This document shows, piece after piece, positions 1 to 8,458 of a stretch of 64,000 nt of DNA. The DNA is from Balneolaceae bacterium (lineage in GTDB: Bacteria > Bacteroidota > Rhodothermia > Balneolales > Balneolaceae): the NCBI GenBank assembly GCA_034521495.1, contig JAXHMK010000010.1, positions 372,001-436,000 of the forward strand. Direction: 5' to 3'. The position numbers and the translations under genes were made by a program. Below the pieces are notes generated by a model, which saw nothing but the letters and a program-made list of their open reading frames with translations, did not search any database and had not been told where the DNA came from. How positions within the stretch are numbered: the stretch's first letter is position 1; the number at the start of each line of letters is the position of its first letter.

Positions 1-515
1 GCTTTGGATGATTTTGGGTTCTCTCGCTCATTGTTCTCGTCCATCTTTTGAGCGAGCAGCTGTTGGTCGAGCGAACCCCAATTCACACCAATGCGCACCG
101 GTTTATCATACTTGATAGCTTGCTCAACAATCGTACAGAAATTTTTATCCCGGGTTTTGGTGCCCGTATTTCCCGGATTGATACGGAACTTGGCCAACGA
201 CTTTGCCATCTCGGGATATTTCGTCAACAGAAGATGCCCGTTATAATGGAAATCGCCAATCACAGGAACAGTTACCCCCCGATTGAGTAATTTCTCTTTG
301 ATATGGGGAACAGCTTTAGCCGCGTCATCATTATTCACTGTAATTCGTACAAGTTCAGAACCGGCTTGATTCAGATGATCAATTTGATCAACCGTTTCAT
401 CAATATCAGCAGTATCCGTGTTCGTCATACTCTGAACAACAATCGGGTTTCCTCCGCCTACAGGTACATCACCTACATGAACAACAATCGATTTTCTTCT
501 TTCTATTGGATTCAT
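1..515 (-). CDS. ispG: 4-hydroxy-3-methylbut-2-en-1-yl diphosphate synthase (flavodoxin/ferredoxin), partial
   Basis: This is the N-terminal 171 residues of IspG (GcpE), the iron-sulfur enzyme that makes HMBPP from MEcPP in the non-mevalonate isoprenoid pathway in the cytoplasm. The ATG at 515 gives [20 protein letters not shown], then the family signatures [13 protein letters not shown] and [10 protein letters not shown], and further on the stretch [11 protein letters not shown] and [10 protein letters not shown], all typical of the TIM-barrel half. The gene leaves the window at its 3' side, so the C-terminal cysteines that bind the 4Fe-4S cluster are not visible. It is last in a minus-strand series and is separated from the upstream rhomboid gene by 68 bases holding an inverted repeat. 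Confidence 0.96.
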   Translation of the reverse strand, partial: MNPIERRKSIVVHVGDVPVGGGNPIVVQSMTNTDTADIDETVDQIDHLNQAGSELVRITVNNDDAAKAVPHIKEKLLNRGVTVPVIGDFHYNGHLLLTKYPEMAKSLAKFRINPGNTGTKTRDKNFCTIVEQAIKYDKPVRIGVNWGSLDQQLLAQKMDENNERENPKSSK

Positions 516-534
516 AAATCAGTTGACAATTTGC

Positions 535-576
535 AGTTGACAGTAGACAATTTTTTTCAACTGCCTACTGTCAACT
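535..576. repeat. Intergenic inverted repeat between rhomboid gene and ispG
   Basis: Perfect 12-base arms, AGTTGACAGTAG (535-546) and CTACTGTCAACT (565-576), are separated by an 18-base loop containing a T run. A further half copy of the left arm begins at 522. It may be a weak transcription terminator or a dispersed palindromic repeat; the two cannot be told apart here. Confidence 0.6.
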
Positions 577-583
577 TTCATAT

Positions 584-1450
584 TTAGTTCTTTTTACTTA
601 ATTCAAACAACTTTTTCTTCTCTTCTTTCGTCAGGCCGTCGTATCCTTTTTTGGAGATTTTCTCAAGAATCTCATCAAGTTCAGATTGATCTGTTTCATC
701 AACAATTTCAACGTCACTCACCGAATACATATTTTTATTTCGTTTCCGTTTTGGTTTTTTAGGGGTCTGTTTCCATAAACGTTCTATAGGACGTATATAG
801 GCCGATAGATCTTTACCACTATAGTGTGCTTTTATTAGCAGATATCCAACTCCGGCACCACCAAGGTGGACCAACCTGGCTACATTATCACCTGAACCAA
901 TAAACAATACATCCAGCGCAATCAATCCCGCCACAACAAATCTTGCTTCAATGGGGGGAAGAAAAATCAGCATAATCGGAACTCGCGGAAACATATATGC
1001 AAAAGCCACCATCACTCCAAAAACAGCACCCGATGCTCCAATCACATAACTTGTACCATATAGAGATGAGAGTGCAATATGGAAGAAAGCTCCGCCAATT
1101 CCCGAGCCGAGGAAAAGAACAGTAAACGAACGAGGCCCGATGGTTTCTTCAACGGAGCGTCCCATCCACCAAAGCCATAACATGTTGAATATCAGGTGAA
1201 ACCCGCCGCCATGCAGGAAAATATACGTGATAAATCTCCAGGGCTGAGTGAGGGCCGTAAACAAGTTTGGATCGAACGCAAGATAATCAACGATATACCG
1301 ATTGAGGGATACATTGCCAACCTGAATCGGACCAACCACAGCCTGGATGATAAATACAACCACACTAATGGCTATTATCGTACGGATGACTGTAGGGATT
1401 CGCATGAATCCGCGTTTAAAAGCCTCAAAAAATGATTCTTGCTGATACAT
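584..1450 (-). CDS. Rhomboid family intramembrane serine protease with C-terminal DUF6576-like tail
   Basis: A 288-residue polytopic membrane protein of the rhomboid family, which cleaves transmembrane segments inside the bilayer. The HxxxN motif is His85-Asn89 (HLIFN), the catalytic serine is Ser140 in GASGAVFG and the catalytic histidine is His195 in VHLGGAG. About six hydrophobic segments lie between residues 20 and 205. After residue 210 comes a basic linker (PKKPKRKRNK) and an acidic cytoplasmic tail ending in a helical motif (LDEILEKISKKGYDGLTKEE) that is found at the end of many Bacteroidota rhomboids. It starts 13 bases after the stop of a second rhomboid gene, so the pair is probably co-transcribed. 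The substrate is unknown. Confidence 0.95.
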   Translation of the reverse strand: MYQQESFFEAFKRGFMRIPTVIRTIIAISVVVFIIQAVVGPIQVGNVSLNRYIVDYLAFDPNLFTALTQPWRFITYIFLHGGGFHLIFNMLWLWWMGRSVEETIGPRSFTVLFLGSGIGGAFFHIALSSLYGTSYVIGASGAVFGVMVAFAYMFPRVPIMLIFLPPIEARFVVAGLIALDVLFIGSGDNVARLVHLGGAGVGYLLIKAHYSGKDLSAYIRPIERLWKQTPKKPKRKRNKNMYSVSDVEIVDETDQSELDEILEKISKKGYDGLTKEEKKKLFELSKKN

Positions 1451-1463
1451 TTTAAATCTGTTT

Positions 1464-2087
1464 TTAATAACTCCCTTCGCCCTTCAAGCCCCAGTACTTA
1501 ATCAGGATAAATCCTACAATCATTCCGCCTAAATGGGCAAAATGGGCAATGCCGCTATCGGGTCTCATTAAACCAGAAAAAAGTTCAATCGCCCCAAATA
1601 TCGCAACAAAATATTTGGCCTTTATGGGAACCGGTGGTATAAGTAGCATGATGTAACGATCGGGAAACATCATACCGAATGCTAACAATATTCCATAAAC
1701 AGCTCCGGAAGCACCCACTGTTGGAGCACCTGAACCGCCGATCCACATGTGGAGGAGTGCAGCTCCAATTCCGGTTAAAAAATAGTAGATGGTAAATCGT
1801 TTTGTACCCCAGAAGTTCTCAATGCCCTGGCCAAAAATCCAAAGAGCGAACAGATTGAACAGAACATGGCTAAAGCTGCCATGCAGAAACATGTACGTAA
1901 CCAACTGCCATGGGGCAAATAAGCCTGATCCGATAGGCCACAAAGCACCAAATCGCATCAGGAAGTTTTGCAGCATCGGGTTTACTAATGCTACAAAAAC
2001 CAAAAGGTTAATAATCAGCAGATGTTTAACTGCCGGTGGAAAAATTGAGAATTGAGTATTGGGAGAATAATTATCCTGGTAATTCAA
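1464..2087 (-). CDS. Rhomboid family intramembrane serine protease
   Basis: A 207-residue six-segment rhomboid without extra domains. His74-Asn78 forms the HxxxN motif (HVLFN), Ser127 is the nucleophile in GASGAVYG and His185 lies in AHLGGM, so the catalytic dyad is complete. Its first 17 bases overlap the end of the upstream FAD oxidoreductase gene, which points to translational coupling. The protein is a paralogue of the next gene downstream; this one lacks the charged C-terminal tail, so the two may differ in substrate or partner. Confidence 0.95.
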   Translation of the reverse strand: MNYQDNYSPNTQFSIFPPAVKHLLIINLLVFVALVNPMLQNFLMRFGALWPIGSGLFAPWQLVTYMFLHGSFSHVLFNLFALWIFGQGIENFWGTKRFTIYYFLTGIGAALLHMWIGGSGAPTVGASGAVYGILLAFGMMFPDRYIMLLIPPVPIKAKYFVAIFGAIELFSGLMRPDSGIAHFAHLGGMIVGFILIKYWGLKGEGSY

Positions 2088-3588
2088 AGAATTTTCTGTT
2101 ATTAAATGTTTTAATGATTCTTAAATATACATTGATCCCGCTTAAAGTAACGCCCGGAATTCCCTGCCCCGGAAAAACAGTATCACCACAAAGGAATAAA
2201 CCATCAAATGGTGTTTGAGCAGGTGTCCAGTCCGTTAAAGACCTTAACATACTTTGGGGAATTCCACCTACTCTTCCTTTCTTTCGGTGCACCCATTTCT
2301 GCCACGTTACGGGTGATGCAGAAAATACCAATTTTACGTCTGCTTTTGAAAAACCAGGGAGTTTCTCTTTCAAAATATCTACAACCCTATCCTGAACATG
2401 TTTCTTTCTTGCATCATAATCTCCGTTCAGATTAAACCAATAAGAGGGTGTTGTGTGGGCTGATACGTTTAAAACCCGTTCACCGGATGGTGCCCGTTCC
2501 AAATCTTCCCTTTCTGATAGTGAAACGAATATAGAACCAGACTCCAATCCCCGAATAGGCTCTTCTTTATCCACATGTATTTGATGGTGAAGAGACATCT
2601 CTTCAGGGTATGGATCATCAGTCACGACTCCAAGTGTAAAAGCACCCCAGGCATTTTGGTATTTAGCCGATTCATCCCGAAAATACTCAGCCATTTTTCC
2701 GGTTGTAATTTCTGGCATATTCCAGACAGGCAGATTCGAAATAACCGATTTAGCACGATAAAGCTTACTTTTTGAAGTTCTTACTATAAAATCAGTACCC
2801 GATTTTTCAATACTCTGTACTTTTTCCATGGTATGAATTTCACTGCCTTTTTCTTCTATATACTCCTGCAAAGCCTCCACCATTTTAATCAATCCACCCG
2901 GTACATAAAAATTGGTATAGTTCGTATAGGTGATGGCGGGTGCTCCAAAAAGGAACGGAGTATCGGAAGATGTTGACTGAGCTGAAATCATTAACTGCTC
3001 ATCTAAAAAGCGATAAAATTGAGGATTTGATATTCCCACATTCAATGCTGTCTCTTTTACAGATTTTATTGCATAGGGCAGCACCCACAAATCACGAATG
3101 TCATTTTTTAATAGCTGTATGCCTTCAGCAAAATTTAATGGAGGAAAGAAATTATTTTTACCCGAAACTTTCCAAATGATATCTGAAATTTTAAAAGCTA
3201 ACTTCCAAAACTCTTCCTGTTCTGTCTCTTCGCCAAAATGCTCTTTTGATTCCGTAATCCACTTTTCCCGATCATACCAACGCGTAATCTTTTTATCATC
3301 CTGATATACAGTCATGGATGGATCGATCGGTTTTTTGGGTAATCTCAAACCCAATCTGTTTTCTAAAATTTTGAGAGGCTGATTATCGTCAAACCCAATT
3401 AAGGTTGTGGCACCCGATTCAAAAATATAGCCCTTTCTTTTATAGGAGGAACTGCATCCCCCGGGAACATGTGCTGCTTCAAGCACAAGTACGGAATATC
3501 CGTCATTGGCTAACAGACTGGCTGCTGTCAATCCTCCCATACCGGCTCCGACTACGATAACATCAAACTGATCTTGAGTTCTATTCAT
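2071..3588 (-). CDS. FAD-dependent oxidoreductase of the phytoene desaturase / carotenoid isomerase family
   Basis: A 505-residue flavoprotein. The N-terminus carries the dinucleotide-binding fold VVGAGMGGLTAASLLAN (GxGxxG at residues 14-19) followed by the second family signature LEAAHVPGGCSSSYKRKGY. The C-terminus has the FAD-closing motif GLFLCGDTVFPGQGIPGVTLSG. This arrangement is that of CrtI/CrtISO-type enzymes, which desaturate, isomerise or saturate polyprenoids. The family is broad (retinol saturases and CrtN-like enzymes also match), so the substrate is left open. It is the first gene of an overlapping group with the two rhomboids; no other carotenoid gene is in the window. Confidence 0.88.
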   Translation of the reverse strand: MNRTQDQFDVIVVGAGMGGLTAASLLANDGYSVLVLEAAHVPGGCSSSYKRKGYIFESGATTLIGFDDNQPLKILENRLGLRLPKKPIDPSMTVYQDDKKITRWYDREKWITESKEHFGEETEQEEFWKLAFKISDIIWKVSGKNNFFPPLNFAEGIQLLKNDIRDLWVLPYAIKSVKETALNVGISNPQFYRFLDEQLMISAQSTSSDTPFLFGAPAITYTNYTNFYVPGGLIKMVEALQEYIEEKGSEIHTMEKVQSIEKSGTDFIVRTSKSKLYRAKSVISNLPVWNMPEITTGKMAEYFRDESAKYQNAWGAFTLGVVTDDPYPEEMSLHHQIHVDKEEPIRGLESGSIFVSLSEREDLERAPSGERVLNVSAHTTPSYWFNLNGDYDARKKHVQDRVVDILKEKLPGFSKADVKLVFSASPVTWQKWVHRKKGRVGGIPQSMLRSLTDWTPAQTPFDGLFLCGDTVFPGQGIPGVTLSGINVYLRIIKTFNNRKFFELPG

Positions 3589-3655
3589 ATTCCGCTTAAC
3601 AAAACGGATGGGTTGTTGGGTTCCGGTAATTACATATTAGATAAGGAATAATAAA

Positions 3656-4384
3656 CTATGCTTCCTGATAGATATCTGCATTAGCAAGTGTAGGATTCTC
3701 TACTTTTTGATCCGACTCAATTTTACCGTCCCTAAGCCTGATGATTCTTCGGGCGTGATCGGCAATTTCATTCTCATGAGTTACAACAATAATGGTATTT
3801 CCGGCACGGTAAAGCTCTTCAAAAAGCAACATAATCTCATGACCTGTCTTTGTATCGAGATTTCCAGTTGGTTCATCAGCCAGTAAAATTGATGGATCGT
3901 TTACAAGTGCCCGTGCAATGGCAACACGCTGTCTTTGGCCGCCGGAAAGTTCATTGGGTTTGTGATCCAGACGATCACCAAGGCCCACTTTAGTCAGCGT
4001 ACTTGTAGCTTTTTCTTTTCTGGATGAACTTTTCATTCCTGAGTATATGAGAGGCAGTTCTACATTACTCAGGCAATCCGTACGGGGCAAAAGATTAAAT
4101 GTTTGAAATACGAATCCTATTTCCCGGTTTCTAATTTGAGCAAGTTCCGCATCATTGAGTTCACTTACTCGCTGTCCGTTTAATACATATTCGCCTTCAG
4201 TGGGTGTATCGAGGCATCCAATAAGGTTCATTAGGGTAGATTTACCTGATCCGGATGGCCCCATAATGGCAATGTATTCATTCTCTTCAATGTTAAAAGT
4301 AACACCATCCAGGGCTCTCACAAGTGTTTGTCCCATGTGATAGTGTTTACTCAACTCTTCAATTACTATTACTTTTTTTGCCAT
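3656..4384 (-). CDS. ABC transporter ATP-binding protein (MacB/LolD type)
   Basis: The energy-coupling subunit of an ABC exporter of the MacB/LolD class. It shows Walker A (GPSGSGKST), the Q-loop ([11 protein letters not shown]), the signature [15 protein letters not shown], Walker B ([12 protein letters not shown]) and the switch histidine (VVTHE), all intact. The ATG at 4384 is preferred to a TTG six bases upstream because [15 protein letters not shown] is the usual N-terminus. It follows the membrane-fusion gene by 21 bases. The matching permeases are not adjacent but lie 4-7 kb upstream on the same strand, so the likely product is a MacAB-TolC-like exporter. Cargo cannot be read from the sequence; macrolides, peptides or lipoproteins are known for the family. 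Confidence 0.95.
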   Translation of the reverse strand: MAKKVIVIEELSKHYHMGQTLVRALDGVTFNIEENEYIAIMGPSGSGKSTLMNLIGCLDTPTEGEYVLNGQRVSELNDAELAQIRNREIGFVFQTFNLLPRTDCLSNVELPLIYSGMKSSSRKEKATSTLTKVGLGDRLDHKPNELSGGQRQRVAIARALVNDPSILLADEPTGNLDTKTGHEIMLLFEELYRAGNTIIVVTHENEIADHARRIIRLRDGKIESDQKVENPTLANADIYQEA

Positions 4385-4405
4385 TTCCAATCCGGGATTA
4401 ATTCG

Positions 4406-5746
4406 TTAATTATTATCTACGTTAATTTTATCTCCATCAGCAAGTTCACGAGAAAGGACTCTGTAACTGCCTGTTACGATCTCCTGTCCACCCTTTAAGC
4501 CACTCATGACCTGTATATAGGCATTGTCACTGATTCCGGTTTCAACTTCTACCCTTTCTGCTGTACCATTGTTATTCACAAATACAACCTTTCTGAAGTC
4601 TTCACGGCTACCCATAGGGTTTGGAGAGCTATTGACTGAAGTTGTTGAATCGGACCGGGCAGTTGTATCAGAGGCAAAATCGCGGACTGTCACTGATTGG
4701 ATCGGTACAGAAATTACATCGTAAACGGTGTTCGTTTTTATATCAACCGTAGCAGACATTCCCGGTTTAAAATTGGGTATAAAATCTTCTGCTGGATTTT
4801 CGCTCACATTCATTGCTACAAAATCAGCCGGTGACTGGTCGAGGTTGTGAGGTGTTGTAATTCTTATTTTCACCTTATAATTAGTAATCTGTTCTGCCGA
4901 TCCTTGTCCGGAAACTTCGGCAGAGTTCGCAATTTCGGTAACCACACCTTCAAATGATCGGTTCGGGTAAGCATCCACTTCCAAACTTGCCGTATCAGCT
5001 AAACTTACATTTACAATATCATTCTCATTCACATCTACTTCTATCTCCATCTGTTCCAGGCGGGCAACTCGCATCATCTCGGTACCAGACATTTGAGCCT
5101 GTCCCAAAACTCGTTCTCCCTGTTCAACAGTAAGTTGTGTAATTGTTCCAGCCTGGGGTGCGCGTACCACTGTTTGCTCAAGTTCTTCTTCTGCCTGTCT
5201 TAACTGCGCACGAGCACTTTCAATTTGATACTCAGCAGCTTTAAAGTTTGCTTTCTGAGCTTCATAATTATTCAGGGACTGTTTGTACTCTAAGTCTGAT
5301 ACTAAATCCTGTTCGTAAAGTCGTTGATTCTTTTCAAATTCAACTTCGGCTTGAAGCATATTTGCCCTGGCCTGTTCCATTCGGGATTGTTGGGTAAGCA
5401 GTGCGGCGTTCAGATTATCAATCTGTGCCTGGTAGATATCTGGTTTGATACGTACCAACAGATCCCCTTCTCTTACAAAATCACCCTCATTAACTGCTAA
5501 CTCTATTATCTCTCCCGATACATCCGGGCGTATAATCACCTCTGTTTCGGGTTGAATCCGGCCCGATGCAGATACGATTTGAGTGATTGTTCTTCGTTCA
5601 ACGGTCTCCGTCTCAACTGTTTTCTCCGCCGGCCCGCGATCTAACCAACCGGCCGTTTTTGCTACTACTCCCAGCACGACTATCACAAGAAGAAGAATGC
5701 CGAGAATTTTTAACAAACTCTTTGTTGATGAACTCTTTTTTGCCAT
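4406..5746 (-). CDS. Efflux transporter periplasmic adaptor subunit (HlyD/MacA family)
   Basis: A 446-residue membrane-fusion protein bridging an inner-membrane ABC transporter and TolC. It has an N-terminal transmembrane anchor (residues 11-30, LLKILGILLLVIVVLGVV), a split lipoyl domain (VSGEIIELAVNEGDFVREGD and VRAPQAGTITQLTVEQGE), a long central alpha-helical hairpin rich in Q, A and E (about residues 105-190) and C-terminal beta-barrel and membrane-proximal domains. A serine/threonine-rich insert (TARSDSTTSVNSS, about residues 355-368) lies in the membrane-proximal region. It lies 35 bases downstream of the TolC gene and 21 bases upstream of the ATPase, in the typical order of a MacA-type operon. 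Confidence 0.95.
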   Translation of the reverse strand: MAKKSSSTKSLLKILGILLLVIVVLGVVAKTAGWLDRGPAEKTVETETVERRTITQIVSASGRIQPETEVIIRPDVSGEIIELAVNEGDFVREGDLLVRIKPDIYQAQIDNLNAALLTQQSRMEQARANMLQAEVEFEKNQRLYEQDLVSDLEYKQSLNNYEAQKANFKAAEYQIESARAQLRQAEEELEQTVVRAPQAGTITQLTVEQGERVLGQAQMSGTEMMRVARLEQMEIEVDVNENDIVNVSLADTASLEVDAYPNRSFEGVVTEIANSAEVSGQGSAEQITNYKVKIRITTPHNLDQSPADFVAMNVSENPAEDFIPNFKPGMSATVDIKTNTVYDVISVPIQSVTVRDFASDTTARSDSTTSVNSSPNPMGSREDFRKVVFVNNNGTAERVEVETGISDNAYIQVMSGLKGGQEIVTGSYRVLSRELADGDKINVDNN

Positions 5747-5781
5747 GATATTTACTCGTTTAATTACAACAATTGTTGGCT

Positions 5782-7152
5782 TTAAAATTCTACATCTTCA
5801 CCGGTAAATTGCCCCAGATAGTAGTTAAGCAATTTCTCCTGAAAAATTAGATTATATCTTGCTTGTGTGTAATTCGATTGTGCTTCCACGAAGTTTGCTT
5901 GTGCCTGACTGAGCTCAATCAGAGTACTTGCTCCAACATTATATCTCTCTTGTTGAGTCTCAAATGCTTTTTCGCTTGCAGTTAAAGATTTTTCTGCTGC
6001 ATTAAACTCCTGAACGTACGATGAATAATCATTATAGGCTTGAGTAACTTCCTGGATTACCTGAAGTTTTGTGTTATCCAGCGATAATTCTGCATTCTTC
6101 AATTGCACCTGGGCTGACTGAATATTATTCATCCGATTCCAGTTATTGAAAATCGGAATACTTACCGACAGGCCAAGCGAACGGTTTACTTGTTGATCAA
6201 AAAACTGATCTTCAAAAGGCACCTCCTCTCCTGCTAATGAATACTGATCACTATATCGTGATGAAAAACCGGCACTTGCCGAAATAGTAGGATATAAATT
6301 CCCTCTGGCTATTTTCAGTTGGTAACGAAGATTGTTTATATCAGCAACTTCACTCTTTATATCAGAGCGCTTCATCAGTGCCTGATCTACTAACTCATTT
6401 AAATCGAAACTGCTTAGCATCTCCGGGTTTTCATTTTCAGAAATATCTGGGACAACAAATTCATAATCCCCCTGCGGTTCAATCTGTAGCTGACGAACCA
6501 GAAATAACTTACTCATATTCAGTGAGTTCCGGCGCTGTGTAACGCTAAGTTCATCATTAGCAACCTGTGCTTGCTGGTTATAAAGATCCACAGTTGGAAG
6601 CGAGCCTACTTCTACTTTAGCTTCTATCTGTTCCAATTGCCGTTGAGAGGTTACCAGATTTTCTTCTGCTATTTCTAAGAGTTGCATATCCAACAATATC
6701 TGCAAATATCTGGAGGCGGTATTAAAAATTACATTTTCTCTTGCTCTTTTGAGGCTTTCCTCGCTCGAAATTTTCGACTGTTGACTTGCTCTCAATGATC
6801 GAATATTATTAAATCCGTCAAAAATTGTGATATCTGCTCCAACCCTTCCACTAATAGATTGAGAAGTAACATTTACAAAAGGATCAAGACCTTCACTAAA
6901 TCGATCAAAAATAAATTGCTGTCCTGCAGTTCTTGAGCTACTTAAATTCCCCGAAACAGATGGAAGAAAGTCCGCATATTCACTTTTTATGCTACTCTCT
7001 GCTAAACCCAGGTTATTTTCGGCCTGCTTGAGCTGGTAATTATTTTCGAGTGCTATATCAATAGCTTCTTGAAGGGTAATCTGTTTAGCTTGAGAAAAAG
7101 TAACCAACGGTATAATCAGAAAACACGTAAGTAGAAAGAATATTCTTTTCAT
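5782..7152 (-). CDS. TolC family outer membrane protein
   Basis: A 456-residue outer-membrane efflux channel. A Sec signal peptide (MKRIFFLLTCFLIIPLVTFS-Q) is followed by two OEP repeats, each with long heptad-rich helices (ITLQEAIDIALENNYQLKQAENNL near the start; the second repeat begins around ELVDQALMKRSDIKSE) and short beta strands. The C-terminal conserved section includes QERYNVGASTLIELSQAQANFVEAQSNYTQARYNLIFQEKLLNYYLG. It heads the minus-strand TolC-adaptor-ATPase group. About 100 bases upstream lies a 7-base inverted repeat (GTTTCAC 7250-7256 / GTGAAAC 7267-7273) that could be a regulator site, but this is speculative. Confidence 0.95.
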   Translation of the reverse strand: MKRIFFLLTCFLIIPLVTFSQAKQITLQEAIDIALENNYQLKQAENNLGLAESSIKSEYADFLPSVSGNLSSSRTAGQQFIFDRFSEGLDPFVNVTSQSISGRVGADITIFDGFNNIRSLRASQQSKISSEESLKRARENVIFNTASRYLQILLDMQLLEIAEENLVTSQRQLEQIEAKVEVGSLPTVDLYNQQAQVANDELSVTQRRNSLNMSKLFLVRQLQIEPQGDYEFVVPDISENENPEMLSSFDLNELVDQALMKRSDIKSEVADINNLRYQLKIARGNLYPTISASAGFSSRYSDQYSLAGEEVPFEDQFFDQQVNRSLGLSVSIPIFNNWNRMNNIQSAQVQLKNAELSLDNTKLQVIQEVTQAYNDYSSYVQEFNAAEKSLTASEKAFETQQERYNVGASTLIELSQAQANFVEAQSNYTQARYNLIFQEKLLNYYLGQFTGEDVEF

Positions 7153-7321
7153 AGATTATCTATAGATTTTTATTGCTTGTAACATCTCTTTAGACGTAAC
7201 CAAGTTAAGTTCGTTTGGTTTTGATTTTAGACGAATAAGATTAAACAGAGTTTCACTAAATAGTTGGTGAAACACCAAATAAATACGTTTTTTTACATTT
7301 TAGATGAGAAGGAAAAAACGA

Positions 7322-7678
7322 CTACTCTCTTTCACGGTTTGAAATCTTTTCGTCAATAAAATCCGATAGATATGTTGCGGCTTTTCTCGCAGCTACTCTC
7401 TTAACTTCCGTAAACAGCAGATCAAACAATTTTTCTTTCTGGCTATCATCAACTGACGTACTTTCTGTTGCAGATTTTCCTTTGCCCATTAACCCGATGG
7501 CCACACCTACCAATATAGATGTTCCAACAGATTTGAAAGGATTCTTTTTGATTAGCTCAATTGGTTGCAGGGGGCCAAAAACTTTTTTCTGTGCACTGGA
7601 AATACGCTTTTCAAAGTCTCCTTCCAGCAACTCTAAATCATCCTCAAGTTTCTTTTTTCTTTTTCTAATATCAGCCAT
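7322..7678 (-). CDS. Small conserved protein of a yqjDE-like membrane cluster (YqjK-like position)
   Basis: A 118-residue protein that I do not recognise by family. The ATG at 7678 (MADIRKRKKKLEDDLELLEG) lies 10 bases after the stop of the preceding gene and is preferred to a longer reading that would overlap it. Visible parts are a basic coiled-coil start, a short hydrophobic glycine-rich segment (SVGTSILVGVAIGLMGKGK, about residues 52-70) and an amphipathic, charged end (EKLFDLLFTEVKRVAARKAATYLSDFIDEKI). It is third in a cluster with a DUF883-like and a holin-like protein, like E. coli yqjD-yqjE-yqjK, and probably acts at the inner membrane in stationary phase or stress. That role is inferred from position only. 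Confidence 0.6.
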   Translation of the reverse strand: MADIRKRKKKLEDDLELLEGDFEKRISSAQKKVFGPLQPIELIKKNPFKSVGTSILVGVAIGLMGKGKSATESTSVDDSQKEKLFDLLFTEVKRVAARKAATYLSDFIDEKISNRERE

Positions 7679-7688
7679 CGATATGTTT

Positions 7689-8099
7689 TTATTTTTGCTC
7701 AACGGTTTCCCCTTCAATTTTTTCAGGTTCTTCCTCGTTGCTAATATCATCAATTACTTTACTGATAAGCTGTGATTGAACTTTTTCTGTAATTCTTTTT
7801 GAGCGCGCATTCATTAATACATATCCAATTAGAAAAAGTGGCAAAGCCGATATTGCAAATCCTGCACTTAAATTTCCAATCATTTCTCCAACCCAAAAAC
7901 CTATGGCAAACCAAAAGAAGAACAGTGCAAAACTTAGAATAAACAATCCAAGAACTTGTTGAAATGATTCGGCAAGAATTCGTGAAACTTGCTCAGCAAT
8001 TGTTAATGATAACAATTCCATGCGCTTTTCAACGTACTGACGCACCTCATCCTTAATTCGCCGTTTAGTTTTTTTAAAATTTTGTTCTTCTTCTGCCAT
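7689..8099 (-). CDS. Phage holin family protein (YqjE-like, Phage_holin_3_6)
   Basis: A 136-residue protein with a charged N-terminal helix (residues 1-45), two close transmembrane segments (LGLFILSFALFFFWFAIGFWVG and AGFAISALPLFLIGYVLMN) and an acidic tail. This is the layout of the YqjE/Phage_holin_3_6 family, which despite its name is mostly a chromosomal housekeeping membrane protein. The gene sits between a DUF883-like gene and a small charged protein with spacings of 8 and 10 bases, so the three are an operon. No phage genes are nearby. Confidence 0.75.
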   Translation of the reverse strand: MAEEEQNFKKTKRRIKDEVRQYVEKRMELLSLTIAEQVSRILAESFQQVLGLFILSFALFFFWFAIGFWVGEMIGNLSAGFAISALPLFLIGYVLMNARSKRITEKVQSQLISKVIDDISNEEEPEKIEGETVEQK

Positions 8100-8107
8100 C
8101 TGGCTGT

Positions 8108-8311
8108 CTATTTCAAAAGTTTGGCCAAAATAAATCCTACAGCAGCTCCAGCCAAAACACTTGTAATGGGATGTTTTCTGATTATAAGTTCTGCTTCAGT
8201 TTTTAACTCTTCAATCTTTTCTTCTAATTCAGCATCATTAAGAAGTGAATTACCTTCTTTGATAACACTTTCAAGCTCTTCATTCAGATCGTTGATAATA
8301 TTTTCATCCAT
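8108..8311 (-). CDS. DUF883/ElaB-YqjD-like membrane-anchored protein
   Basis: A 67-residue protein: an acidic amphipathic helix (MDENIINDLNEELESVIKEG, then further charged residues) followed by one C-terminal glycine/alanine-rich membrane anchor (HPITSVLAGAAVGFILAKLLK). This matches the ElaB/YgaM/YqjD family, in which the E. coli members are stationary-phase inner-membrane proteins that bind ribosomes through the soluble part. The ATG at 8311 has a GAAGG element about nine bases upstream and is preferred to an upstream TTG. It is first in the three-gene cluster; the ribosome link is family knowledge and is not visible here. Confidence 0.7.
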   Translation of the reverse strand: MDENIINDLNEELESVIKEGNSLLNDAELEEKIEELKTEAELIIRKHPITSVLAGAAVGFILAKLLK

Positions 8312-8380
8312 AACAGCCTTCAATTAAGGTTCGGTTAATAAATCACATCTATTACATTACTGAATATAGAGGGAAATGAA

Positions 8381-8443
8381 GTGAAAAGGCAAAAGACAGA
8401 AGAGAAACGGGAGACAGACAACGTTTCCCGTCTCACTTTTCAC
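8381..8443 (-). terminator. Possible terminator hairpin after the MacB-type permease
   Basis: Arms GTGAAAAG (8381-8388) and CTTTTCAC (8436-8443) enclose a second near-palindrome around CGTTTCCCGTCTC. It lies 15 bases beyond the stop codon of the permease at 8459, reading on the minus strand, and before the next operon. The trailing T run is weak, so a repeat element is an alternative. Confidence 0.35.
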
Positions 8444-8458
8444 GTCTGCATTTTTTTA

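Noticed and set aside
7679-7753. N-terminal extension of the small protein at 7322-7678
   Set aside because: It overlaps the 3' end of the holin-like gene and adds residues unlike a protein start; the ATG at 7678 is correctly spaced.
7689-8099. Prophage indicated by a holin-family protein
   Set aside because: The family is mainly chromosomal (YqjE). No lysin, structural or integrase genes are present nearby.
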